The notes beneath the pieces were generated by a model. That model did not search any database. It was not told the DNA's origin and worked only from the letters and a program-made list of their open reading frames with translations. Below, in pieces: positions 45,671 to 53,158 of a stretch of 54,327 bases of DNA. Position 1 is the first letter of the stretch, and each line of letters starts with the position of its first letter. The stretch comes from Bradyrhizobium macuxiense (GTDB lineage: Bacteria > Pseudomonadota > Alphaproteobacteria > Rhizobiales > Xanthobacteraceae). The stretch covers positions 1-54,327 of the forward strand of contig NZ_LNCU01000072.1 of NCBI RefSeq assembly GCF_001542415.1, given 5' to 3'. Both the position numbers and the translations under genes were made by a program.

Positions 45671-45805
45671 CTCTCACAACATCGTCGTCCCTGCGAAAGC
45701 AGGGACCCATACTCCGCGGCGGATGTTGTGAGAAGGACTCGTCGTTCCAGTATCGCGCAACAATTGACATTTGTGGTTATGGGTCCCTGCTTTCCCAGGG
45801 ACGAC
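45671..45805. repeat. Paired inverted intergenic repeats
   Basis: CGTCGTCCCTGCGAAAGCAG (from 45683) extends to 45711, and its near-complement lies at 45778-45805 (TATGGGTCCCTGCTTTCCCA onward). The first arm sits inside an additional CTCACAACATC/GATGTTGTGAG pair. The element fills most of the 340-base gap between the binding-protein and ligase genes, where I see no gene, and could terminate both convergent transcripts. Confidence 0.8.
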
Positions 45806-45888
45806 AGCGGGTGGCGCAGCTTGTCCGTCATGCATCCGCATTCTCGCGGCGCGTTGCGTCTCTTTGCATTTCGTTTCGCCGTCTGGAA

Positions 45889-47178
45889 TCAGAGGGCGCA
45901 GGGGCGAGTGCGCAGTGCCATGCCGCCGGCGACACCGACGCCGATGACGTAGATCCATCCCTCGTGAAAATCGAACAGGTGGGAGTTGAGCAGCGAGCTC
46001 GTGATGTTCTGCGCGACGACGACGAGCCCGATCCAGGTCACGATATCGCGGCCGAGGAACAGGCGGACATGGCTATACCACACCGTGGTGAGCAGGAGGG
46101 CGCCGAGGAGCCCCCATTGGATCGCGGCGTTCAGGGTCTGGTTGTGAGGATTGTTGACCACCTCGGCCTGCAGCCCGGTCTGTCCGATCGCGTCCTGGGT
46201 GAACATGTGCTTGATCGATCCGGTGCCGTGCCCGAGCAGTGGCGCTGCCGCGATGAACTTCACCGACTTCTGCCAATAGGTCAGTCGCTGCGCGGTTGAA
46301 GCGATGCCGGACAAATCGTGCGCGCGATACTCGATGTTCACATCGGCAATGCGCTGGCGCAGATAGGGTGACGTAGTCCAGACGAGCACGCTCGCCACGG
46401 CGACACAAGCAAACAGCGCCCTTGCGGCCCGCCTGCTGAGATGCAGCCAGGCAAACAGGATTAAGAGCACGGGCATGAAGATCAACGCCGTCCGCGCGGA
46501 GGCGACGTAGAGCATGTTGGTGACGAACATCAGGATCAGCGCCATGCAGGCCGCCGCGACAGCCCAGCGCTGCGCCCGCAGCGCGGTCAGGGCGGGCAGC
46601 GCCAGCGCAAAGGCGCAGAGCGCGAACTCCTGGGTCTGGTCGATGTAGTTCTTGACCGGCACGCCATCGGACGCGGTGTGGGCGAGCTTGAGCCCGGGCA
46701 GCGCCAGCACGATCCAGGACAGGATCATCATCAGCGTGCACGAGATCAGGAAGGCGACGAACACCCAGAGCCCGCGTTGCGAGCGCTGGAAGTAGGCGAG
46801 CAGGAACGGCAGCAGCAGAAGCTTGCTCACGGGCTTGATGCCGTGCAGTCGTTCCGCCCAGCTCGCCTCCGACCACACCACGCCGAGCAGCGCGAGCGCG
46901 ACGAGTGCGAGCGGCAACGCATAGGCGGGGCGCGGGAGATCGCGCACGAGCCGTTCCCAATCGACGGTCGGAATGACCGCGACGAGCCACAGCAGCACGA
47001 ACGCCGCCAGTGCCGTGGTCGACCAGGGCAGGGAGGCGGCGGCGAGCGCGATCAGGATATCCGTCGCGCGGGCATAGGCGGTCGAAGCGAACCGGGCCTG
47101 GACTCGGTCGCGCCATGGCGCGGCCGGTCGAGCGGTGAAGTCGATTACGTCGGTGTCAGCGGTCATGATCTGGATCAC
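45889..47178 (-). CDS. O-antigen ligase/polymerase-like membrane protein (Wzy_C family)
   Basis: The 429-residue protein has about ten to twelve membrane helices and the Wzy_C/WaaL pattern: ASARTALIFMPVLLILFAWL (with the conserved Arg), a long periplasmic loop with SGIASTAQRLTYWQKSVKFI, GHGTGSIKHMF, and VNNPHNQTLNAAIQWG with the conserved His/Asn. Proteins of this family either polymerise O-units or ligate finished glycans to lipid A core or other acceptors on the periplasmic side. In an ABC-exported pathway a ligase role is more likely. The GTG start overlaps the preceding stop by 4 bases; an ATG at 47166 is the alternative. It is the last gene of the glycan operon. Confidence 0.88.
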   Translation of the reverse strand: MIQIMTADTDVIDFTARPAAPWRDRVQARFASTAYARATDILIALAAASLPWSTTALAAFVLLWLVAVIPTVDWERLVRDLPRPAYALPLALVALALLGVVWSEASWAERLHGIKPVSKLLLLPFLLAYFQRSQRGLWVFVAFLISCTLMMILSWIVLALPGLKLAHTASDGVPVKNYIDQTQEFALCAFALALPALTALRAQRWAVAAACMALILMFVTNMLYVASARTALIFMPVLLILFAWLHLSRRAARALFACVAVASVLVWTTSPYLRQRIADVNIEYRAHDLSGIASTAQRLTYWQKSVKFIAAAPLLGHGTGSIKHMFTQDAIGQTGLQAEVVNNPHNQTLNAAIQWGLLGALLLTTVWYSHVRLFLGRDIVTWIGLVVVAQNITSSLLNSHLFDFHEGWIYVIGVGVAGGMALRTRPCAL

Positions 47179-48602
47179 ATGCCGCGAGCGGCGAGGCCGT
47201 CGAGGGCCGGTATCGGCATGGACGGTGCCGACGCGGGGATCATGCTTTCCGTTCCTGCGCGGTGCGACAGCAGGTCGCGCGCCTGCGTGTGGTGACCGAA
47301 GCGCTCGGCAAGCTCAGCGTGGCGCTGCCTGATCCTGCCGCGCCACTCCTCCTGCCGTGCCAGCACGCGCCCGACGGACGCGCAAATCGCTTCGATCGAA
47401 AACGGGTCGAAATAATCGGCGAGCTCTCCCGCAACCTCGCGAAAGACGGGGATGTCGGAGCACAGCACCGGCGTGCCCGCGGCCAGCGCCTCGATGATCG
47501 GCACGCCAAAGCCTTCGGCGAGGCTCGGCATGATCAGCCCGTGCGCTTCGGCGATCAGGGCTGCCTTCTCGTGCTCCTCGACATATCCGGAAAACCGGAC
47601 GTTCGGCGGCGCATTGCGCATCAGGCTGGGATCGCCGGTATAGCCGATCACGATCAGGTCGGCCTGCGGCAGCTTGCGGAACGCGCGGATCACCGCGTTC
47701 AGGTTCTTGCGCGGCTCGGCGGAGACGATCACGACGAAGGACGGTCGTCCCGCCCGCTCGGTCGACTTCGCCACAGCGTGCGCGTCCGCCGCCTCGAACC
47801 GGGTTCGTGGATACACCACCCGTGCCGGCAAATGGGCAAACTGCGGAAGCAGCGCGCGGAACCGGTTCATGCTGTAGTTCGACACGAAGGCCAGCTCGTC
47901 CGCCTGCTGCAGGCTGGTGAACAGGCGCGACAGGAACAGCCGGGTGGCGACGTCGCTGAGCTTGAGATCGGTGAGCGGCAACAGATCGTGGACGACGCAG
48001 ATCACCTTGGCGCCACGATGCCGCCGGATCGCAACCCGGGTCGGGGTATCGACGAGGATGACGTCGTAGCCGCGGGCGTCGATCCGCGGCGGCGGCAGCC
48101 GCAGCAGGGCGGAAGTGTCCTGATAGCTGTAGAAGCCTGGCTCGAGCAGGAAGTCGCCGAACAGCTGCAGGTGCCGCAGGTCGGTCGGGATGTATTCGAG
48201 CGCGGCGGCGCGGTTCTCGATCAGCTTGACGTTGGTCGGCAGCAGACGGAACGCACGCAGGAGGCTGACGGCGAATTCCACCGAGGCGGCGGCATGGAGC
48301 TTGTGGCGGAACCAGTCGATGGTGCGACGGAGGCCGCCGCGCAACATCGGAGCGTTCATGTCGGCCTCATCGAGGAAACGATAGAGCGCGAGCAGCTCGA
48401 TCAACCGCGAGTCCTGCGGCAGCAATGGTGTCCGCTGCTGCCTGCGGCGCAGCTTGCGGTAGCGGCGCGAGGTCTCGACCAGCAGCGTCAGCTCGTGGCC
48501 GTCGGCCGCGAGCGAGCGGATCAATTCGCGCGTGAAGTGGAAGATGCCGCGCTTGTGGTTGGGTTCACCGAGCGCCTCGCTGACGACCAGGATCTTGTTC
48601 AT
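47175..48602 (-). CDS. GT4-family glycosyltransferase
   Basis: The 475-residue cytoplasmic protein starts MNKILVVSEALGEPNHKRGI. It has a long N-terminal GT-B half, and a C-terminal half with VVIVSAEPRKNLNAVIRAFR and the EX7E motif E363-E371 in AEGFGVPIIEALAAGTPVL. The GT4 family mostly transfers sugars from nucleotide donors with retention. The N-terminal half has an unusually long segment (about 45-140) before the first clear Rossmann strand. The start overlaps the ATPase stop (ATGA). It would add a sugar to the glycan before export or cap it; donor and acceptor are unknown. Confidence 0.9.
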   Translation of the reverse strand: MNKILVVSEALGEPNHKRGIFHFTRELIRSLAADGHELTLLVETSRRYRKLRRRQQRTPLLPQDSRLIELLALYRFLDEADMNAPMLRGGLRRTIDWFRHKLHAAASVEFAVSLLRAFRLLPTNVKLIENRAAALEYIPTDLRHLQLFGDFLLEPGFYSYQDTSALLRLPPPRIDARGYDVILVDTPTRVAIRRHRGAKVICVVHDLLPLTDLKLSDVATRLFLSRLFTSLQQADELAFVSNYSMNRFRALLPQFAHLPARVVYPRTRFEAADAHAVAKSTERAGRPSFVVIVSAEPRKNLNAVIRAFRKLPQADLIVIGYTGDPSLMRNAPPNVRFSGYVEEHEKAALIAEAHGLIMPSLAEGFGVPIIEALAAGTPVLCSDIPVFREVAGELADYFDPFSIEAICASVGRVLARQEEWRGRIRQRHAELAERFGHHTQARDLLSHRAGTESMIPASAPSMPIPALDGLAARGM

Positions 48603-49339
48603 GCGCGTTTTTCTCTGAGCTCGAAGTGATGCGGGGCGGGCGCGTCCAGCGAGACGGTGCTGGCGATGCGGCCGTGATCGAGATTGATGATGCTGGTGCA
48701 GGTACGGCGCAGCAGCGCGTGGTCGTGGGAGGCGATGATCACGATCGCGGCTGTCTCGACCATCTTCTGCAGACGCGTCTCGGCCTTTGCGGAGAAGTTC
48801 TCGTCGACCACGCTGAGCCATTCGTCGAGCAGCAGGATGTCGGCCGGAAACGCGGTGGCGGTGGCGAACAGCACGCGCATCAGCATGCCCGACGAGAACA
48901 TGCGCAGCGGCAGCCGCTGCATGCGTTCCTCGAGCTCGGTGAAGGCCCAGATCTCGTCGAGGATCGCCGGCGTCGCCTTCCGCCCACTGATCCGCAGCAG
49001 CAAGCTGATATTGTCGGCTGCCACGAAATCGAGGTTGGCGCCGGCGCTCAGGCCGAGCAGCGGCACGATATCGCCGGCGATGCGGACCTCGCCCCTGGTT
49101 TGCGGGAATACTCCGGCAATCAGCCGCAGCAGGGTCGACTTGCCGGAGCCGTTCGGCCCGGCAAGACCGATCCGCGCGCCGGCTGTTGCCTCGATCGAGA
49201 TGTTGTCGACCGCGCGGATGGTCCGCATCTCGCCGGTCTGGCGGAACAGCCGACCGAGCAGGCGGCGCTTGAGCGAGAAGTCGTAGGCGCCGTACAGCGG
49301 ATAGTCGAGGCAGACGTCGCGGAGATGGATGCTCACCAT
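48599..49339 (-). CDS. Polysaccharide ABC exporter ATP-binding protein (Wzt/KpsT-like)
   Basis: The 246-residue ATPase has Walker A GPNGSGKST (61-69), the signature region FSSGM (148-152), Walker B ILLLDEW (168-174) and the switch His205. The N-terminal VCLDYPLYGAYDFSLKRRLL is typical of Wzt, KpsT and TagH exporters. There is no C-terminal carbohydrate-binding domain of the Wzt O9a type, so export is probably not linked to recognition of a terminal glycan cap by this subunit. It starts 3 bases after the fused glycosyltransferase-permease and overlaps the next gene by 4 bases. Confidence 0.92.
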   Translation of the reverse strand: MVSIHLRDVCLDYPLYGAYDFSLKRRLLGRLFRQTGEMRTIRAVDNISIEATAGARIGLAGPNGSGKSTLLRLIAGVFPQTRGEVRIAGDIVPLLGLSAGANLDFVAADNISLLLRISGRKATPAILDEIWAFTELEERMQRLPLRMFSSGMLMRVLFATATAFPADILLLDEWLSVVDENFSAKAETRLQKMVETAAIVIIASHDHALLRRTCTSIINLDHGRIASTVSLDAPAPHHFELREKRA

Positions 49340-49342
49340 GTG

Positions 49343-51283
49343 CTAGATCCAGAACGCGGCTTTGCGCAATTGGCTGACGGTCACGAGCGAGGCGACCACG
49401 AGCACGGCGAGACACGCCAGCACATAGACCACGCTTGTCGTTGCGACATGGCCGGTCGCGAGCGGGTCGCGCCAGATCGCGAACAGATGCGTCAGCGGAT
49501 TGAGGCGCATCACGGTCGAGCCGCGATCGATCATCTCCGGCGTCCAGATGATCGGCGAGGACAGGAACATCAGCGTCAGCGAGGACTCGATGATCGGCTT
49601 GATGTCGCGGTAGCGCGTCGCCAGCGCGCCGAGCACCAGGCTCATGGCAAGCGTGCAGGTGACGAACAGCGCGAGCCCGGGAATTGCGGCGAGGGCGCCG
49701 CTGATATCCTTCGGCGTCAGCGCCAGCCAGAGGATCAGCGGCACAGTCGCATTGTGGAGCGCGAACAGCGCCTGGCGGAACGTACATTGCAGCAGGAAGA
49801 TCACCGGCGGCAATGCGCGGTCCTTGATCAGGCTGGCCGAGCCTTGCAGCGCCGTTGTGGCGTCGAGCACGACGCTGTTGAGGAAGGTCCAGGCGGTGAG
49901 GCTCGCCGCCAGCATCGGCAAGCGCGCCACCGCGCCGGCGTTGGAGAAGTGACCGATGACCGAGCCCAATACGGCCACCATGATCGCCATCTGGATCGAC
50001 ATCCAGAAGGGTCCAAGGAGGGAGCGGACATAGCGATGGCGCATGTCTGACCAGGCCAGCGCTGCCGCGATCTGGATCGCGCCGAACAGGCCGGCCGTTT
50101 GGGGACGCGAGGCTGGGGCCGGTGAGTTTGCGTCCTTTGCGGCGGCCTGTTCAGCAACGACCTTGCGGTACACCGTCTCGACTCCCTCCTTGAAGGCTGT
50201 GGTTGAGTATTTCGTCATGGCGCGATGGCGGGCGGCCTGGCCCATGCGCCGGCGCCGCTCCGGATCGTCGATCAAGTTCTCGATGGCCTCGGCGAGCGCA
50301 GTGGGATCGCCTGGCGGGACGGTGATGGCCTCGAGGCCGTGGCGCGCGACATGCGGCACGCCGGTGTCGAGCGCGGTGTTGATCACGGGACGGCCCGCCG
50401 CCATCGCCTCGAGCTGCACGAGCCCGAAGGTCTCGGCATTGGTTATCGACGGCATCACGAAGATGTCGGCGATCCGCATCAGCTTGACGCGTTCGCTCTC
50501 GGGGACCGAGCCGAGCAGGCGAACGCGGTCCTGCAGGCCGTAGTCGCGGATCAGCTGCTCGAGATGGTCGTGCTCGCGGCCCTCGCCGACGATCCAGACC
50601 TCGAAATTCCGGCCATGGGCGGCGCGGACCAGCACATCGAAGCCCTTGTAGGGCACCAGCCGCCCGCAGGCGAGAACGAGGCGCCCGCGCGCGTTGACGT
50701 CACCGGATTGCACCGCCGGCCGGTCGTATTTCGCGACATCGACGCCGAACGGAACGACGTGGCACTTGTCGGCGAATTCGCGCAGCAGCGGCGTGTTTTC
50801 GATCAGCACTGGGTTCGAGACGATGATCGCTGCAGCCCGCCGCAAGGTCCGCCGCATCATCGGTTCGATGAGGAAGCGCAGCGCCGCGTGCGAGATGATG
50901 TCGGCGTGCCAATGCACGACCAGCGGGCGCGTCCGGCCGAGCCCGAGCGCGAACACCAGGTCGGCAAGCGGAAAGGGCGCATGCAAGGCCAGCAGGTCGT
51001 GCTCGGCGATGCGGCGCCACAGCCGCCACGGATAGGTCGGCGCGGCCGGCAGCGACAGCACGTCGCCGAACGAGGGCACGCGCTCGACCGCAACGTCATT
51101 CACCACGATGTGGCGTCGCGCGCCGGATTTCGAGCAGACCAGGACCGCGGCGGCGAAGCTGTCCTGCAACCCGGCGCAGATATCGCGGATCACGGACAGC
51201 GTGCCGCCGAATAGGTCGGGGTAATAGACCTTGAAGATGTGCAACACCGACGGGCGGCCGGCCGGGTGGTTGAGCGTCGTCAT
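49343..51283 (-). CDS. Fusion of GT4 glycosyltransferase and Wzm-like ABC-2 permease
   Basis: One uninterrupted 646-residue frame. Residues about 10-375 form a GT4 glycosyltransferase: FGGTLSVIRDI (GT-B N-terminus), VLACGRLVPYKGFDVLVRAA (203-222), and the EX7E motif E284-E292 in ETFGLVQLEAMAAGRP. A Lys/Ala/Pro-rich linker (about 376-398) leads to a Wzm-type ABC-2 permease (about 399-646): RHRYVRSLLGPFWMSI, several membrane helices, ATRYRDIKPIIESSLTLMFL and SSPIIWTPEMI. The permease half is of normal Wzm length, and the GT half is of normal GT4 length. The ATG is the first after the small membrane gene; 21 codons of open frame further upstream overlap that gene. A fused enzyme could deliver a sugar at the mouth of the exporter. 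I infer, but cannot prove, that both halves are active. Confidence 0.9.
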   Translation of the reverse strand: MTTLNHPAGRPSVLHIFKVYYPDLFGGTLSVIRDICAGLQDSFAAAVLVCSKSGARRHIVVNDVAVERVPSFGDVLSLPAAPTYPWRLWRRIAEHDLLALHAPFPLADLVFALGLGRTRPLVVHWHADIISHAALRFLIEPMMRRTLRRAAAIIVSNPVLIENTPLLREFADKCHVVPFGVDVAKYDRPAVQSGDVNARGRLVLACGRLVPYKGFDVLVRAAHGRNFEVWIVGEGREHDHLEQLIRDYGLQDRVRLLGSVPESERVKLMRIADIFVMPSITNAETFGLVQLEAMAAGRPVINTALDTGVPHVARHGLEAITVPPGDPTALAEAIENLIDDPERRRRMGQAARHRAMTKYSTTAFKEGVETVYRKVVAEQAAAKDANSPAPASRPQTAGLFGAIQIAAALAWSDMRHRYVRSLLGPFWMSIQMAIMVAVLGSVIGHFSNAGAVARLPMLAASLTAWTFLNSVVLDATTALQGSASLIKDRALPPVIFLLQCTFRQALFALHNATVPLILWLALTPKDISGALAAIPGLALFVTCTLAMSLVLGALATRYRDIKPIIESSLTLMFLSSPIIWTPEMIDRGSTVMRLNPLTHLFAIWRDPLATGHVATTSVVYVLACLAVLVVASLVTVSQLRKAAFWI

Positions 51284-51299
51284 GGGCGGTCGGCTCCGG

Positions 51300-51470
51300 T
51301 CAGGCCATGTACAGGGCGATGACGAACGGCATCGCCAGCGCGGCAAAGAAAACCACCGAGCGGAGCAGCGCCCGGAAGATCGGCTCGATCGGGGTGCACG
51401 GGCTGTGCGGCGTGAAACGGGGCCCGGTCGGGGCGAGCCGATGCGGATTGCCGGCTGAACGAAGAGGCAT
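51300..51470 (-). CDS. Small single-helix membrane protein, first gene of the glycan operon
   Basis: This 56-residue protein has a Pro/Arg-rich N-terminus (MPLRSAGNPHRLAPTGPRFT) and one hydrophobic C-terminal helix (LLRSVVFFAALAMPFVIALY, residues about 36-55). An AGGGA is about 10 bases upstream. Its stop is 16 bases before the fusion gene start, and a promoter-like element lies just upstream. It is not recognised. By position it may be an accessory membrane peptide of the exporter, or a leader peptide. Confidence 0.55.
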   Translation of the reverse strand: MPLRSAGNPHRLAPTGPRFTPHSPCTPIEPIFRALLRSVVFFAALAMPFVIALYMA

Positions 51471-51498
51471 TGCGTCGAATTCCCTGCTCAATGGATGT

Positions 51499-51527
51499 TT
51501 TATGTGTGGGAAAATTTCACACGTCAA
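51499..51527 (-). promoter_or_regulatory. Sigma-70-like promoter of the glycan operon
   Basis: On the minus strand TTGACG (51522-51527) and CATAAA (51499-51504) are separated by 17 bases, a good -35/-10 arrangement. The proximal palindrome at 51506-51522 fills the spacer. Transcription would start near 51492, giving a short leader before the 56-residue protein. Confidence 0.55.
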
Positions 51528-51562
51528 TTGGCTACGGAATAAAAAGTGGGATTATTTCCCAC
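51506..51562. promoter_or_regulatory. Operator pair A upstream of the glycan operon
   Basis: Two 17-bp palindromes, GTGGGA-N5-TCACAC (51506-51522) and GTGGGA-N5-TCCCAC (51546-51562), have centres 40 bp apart, about four helical turns. On the minus strand both read ACGTG(G/T)GA...TCCCAC. The same pair recurs at 52200-52255. The surrounding 205-base gap holds nothing else that I can identify. Confidence 0.75.
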
Positions 51563-51675
51563 GTGTGGCGACCGCGAACTTTTTTGAACTGGGCCGGGGA
51601 GTGGACGAAAACGGCCGCGCAACCGCATCTCGCGGTGGATGCGGCGGGCGCGGGAGATGGAAAAGTGAGCGGGGT

Positions 51676-52197
51676 TTAGGCCGGCGCGGCGGCGCTGCCT
51701 TGGACCGATTGCTGCTTTGGCGATTGCCTGATGGCGCCGATGTCGAACTGGATCTGCTCAGCCAGCATCGCTGCTGCCGAGGGTAGCGAGGCCTGCTCGA
51801 CCACGACCCGCTTGCCGCCATCCGGCGTCAACGCAATCGAGACTGATCTCGCCTGCGGCTGTGCCGTCAGCACGGCATGCGCGCGGCAGGCATATTCGCC
51901 GGCGCGCAGGGCTCCGAATCCGAACGCGCGAAGGCGCCCATAGATGTACAACGCAAGCAGGTCGGTTTCGTCAAAGCGGCGGGAAGAGCCGGGCGCGGCG
52001 CCCGGCAGGCAGGGGTAGCTTCCGGCCATGACCGTCGAGATGAAATCCTCATACGGGACCTGCGCAACCTTGCAGGCTTCCGCGATCGCAAGATCGAATC
52101 GGGGCGGCGTCATGTCCGGACCGTCAGTGCGAGGACGAGATGCCCTGACATCGGCGTGCTCGCCTACCAGTTCCACGGCAGCAACTTTGTTTGCCAT
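51676..52197 (-). CDS. Small MerR-like putative DNA-binding regulator
   Basis: The 173-residue protein is not recognised at family level. Residues about 33-110 (FDLAIAEACKVAQVPYEDFI, then RRFDETDLLALYIYGRLRAF and GALRAGEYACRA) resemble a MerR-type helix-turn-helix followed by the RRF-x-x-x-DL-x-x-L segment of the wing. The C-terminal part is beta-rich with IALTPDGGKRVVVEQASL. Two operator pairs flank the gene, one before its own start and one before the glycan operon, so it is the natural candidate to bind them. The ATG at 52197 is only 2 bases from an operator and has no ribosome-binding site; an in-frame ATG at 52113 (MTPPRFDLAI) would be the start if the -10 lies at the first ATG. Confidence 0.65.
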   Translation of the reverse strand: MANKVAAVELVGEHADVRASRPRTDGPDMTPPRFDLAIAEACKVAQVPYEDFISTVMAGSYPCLPGAAPGSSRRFDETDLLALYIYGRLRAFGFGALRAGEYACRAHAVLTAQPQARSVSIALTPDGGKRVVVEQASLPSAAAMLAEQIQFDIGAIRQSPKQQSVQGSAAAPA

Positions 52198-52199
52198 GA

Positions 52200-52255
52200 G
52201 TGGGAAAATGTCACACGTTCAATGGCGCCGCAAGAGCGGTGGGATTGTATCCCAC
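52200..52255. promoter_or_regulatory. Operator pair B in the regulator/DUF6502 intergenic region
   Basis: GTGGGA-N5-TCACAC (52200-52216) and GTGGGA-N5-TCCCAC (52239-52255) have centres 39 bp apart, mirroring pair A in sequence, order and spacing. The minus strand also keeps a TTGAAC (52217-52222) at the place of the -35 in pair A. The -10 equivalent is poor. The pair could control both the regulator and the divergent DUF6502 gene. Confidence 0.72.
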
Positions 52256-52279
52256 GTCGCGCCCGGCTAAAGCTTGAGC

Positions 52280-53158
52280 ATGAATGCCAAAGTCCCGAAA
52301 TCGAAGCCGGCGTCGCCTCCGCCGATCGCCGCGGAGAAGCTGCACGCGCCGCTGGCGCGGATGCTGCGTCCGCTGGTCCGGCTTTGCATTCGCGGCGGCA
52401 TGACGTTCCCGGCGCTGACCCAGCTGCTGCGCGAGCTTTACGTCAACGTCGCCGAGCACGATTTCGCGCTCGAAGGCAAGGAGCAGACCGACAGCCGGGT
52501 CAGCCTCTTGACCGGAATCCATCGCAAGGAAGTCGCGCGGCTGCGCGGCGCCGGCGCACCGGTCAACGCGGTGCCGGCGACATTGTCGCGCACCAGCGCG
52601 ATCATCGCGCGCTGGTTGGCCGGAGCCGAATTCACCGATGCGAAGGGCGACCCGCTGCCGCTGCCGCGCACCGCTGAGGGCGGCGCACCTTCGTTCGAGG
52701 CGCTGGTCGAATCGATCACCAAGGACGTGCGGCCGCGTGCGGTGCTCGACGAATGGCTCGACCGCAAGCTCGTCACCATCAACGCCGATGACGAGATCGT
52801 GCTGGTCGAGGAAGCCTTCGTGCCGCATGGCGACGACGATCGCAAATGGCACTATCTCGGCCGCAACCTGCACGACCATGTCGCGGCGGCCGAGGCCAAC
52901 GTGTCGTCGGCCGCGCCACGCTTCCTCGAACGCGCGGTGCACTATGACGGGCTGTCGGCGCGGCTCGCCAAGCGGCTCGAGGGACGGTCGCGCGAGGTCG
53001 CGATGGAGGCGCTGAAGTCGCTCAACCGCGAAGCCAACCGCGCATTGGCCAAGGATAAGGGCGGCGACTATCGCTGGAATTTCGGTATCTACATCTATCG
53101 CGAGGGCCCAGACGGGCGCCCGGTCGATGACGACACCGACGAAGGCGGTGCTTCGTGA
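52280..53158 (+). CDS. DUF6502-like protein
   Basis: The 292-residue soluble protein has a helical N-terminal half with LARMLRPLVRLCIRGGMTFP, FALEGKEQTDSRVSLLTGIH and RKEVARLRG, which looks like a helix-turn-helix. It continues with IIARWLAGAEFTDAKGDPLP and a C-terminal helical part ending in an acidic tail (DDDTDEGGAS). This is the pattern I associate with DUF6502; the function is unknown, but DNA binding is plausible. The ATG is preferred to a TTG at 52274. It overlaps the DUF5666 gene by 4 bases (GTGA) and faces away from the MerR-like gene across operator pair B. Confidence 0.65.
   Translation: MNAKVPKSKPASPPPIAAEKLHAPLARMLRPLVRLCIRGGMTFPALTQLLRELYVNVAEHDFALEGKEQTDSRVSLLTGIHRKEVARLRGAGAPVNAVPATLSRTSAIIARWLAGAEFTDAKGDPLPLPRTAEGGAPSFEALVESITKDVRPRAVLDEWLDRKLVTINADDEIVLVEEAFVPHGDDDRKWHYLGRNLHDHVAAAEANVSSAAPRFLERAVHYDGLSARLAKRLEGRSREVAMEALKSLNREANRALAKDKGGDYRWNFGIYIYREGPDGRPVDDDTDEGGAS

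Noticed and set aside
47175..49787. A longer 870-codon frame containing the GT4 enzyme at its end
   Set aside because: The first part runs out of frame through the ATPase gene and the 3' end of the fusion gene. The real start is the ATG at 48602, which overlaps the ATPase stop.
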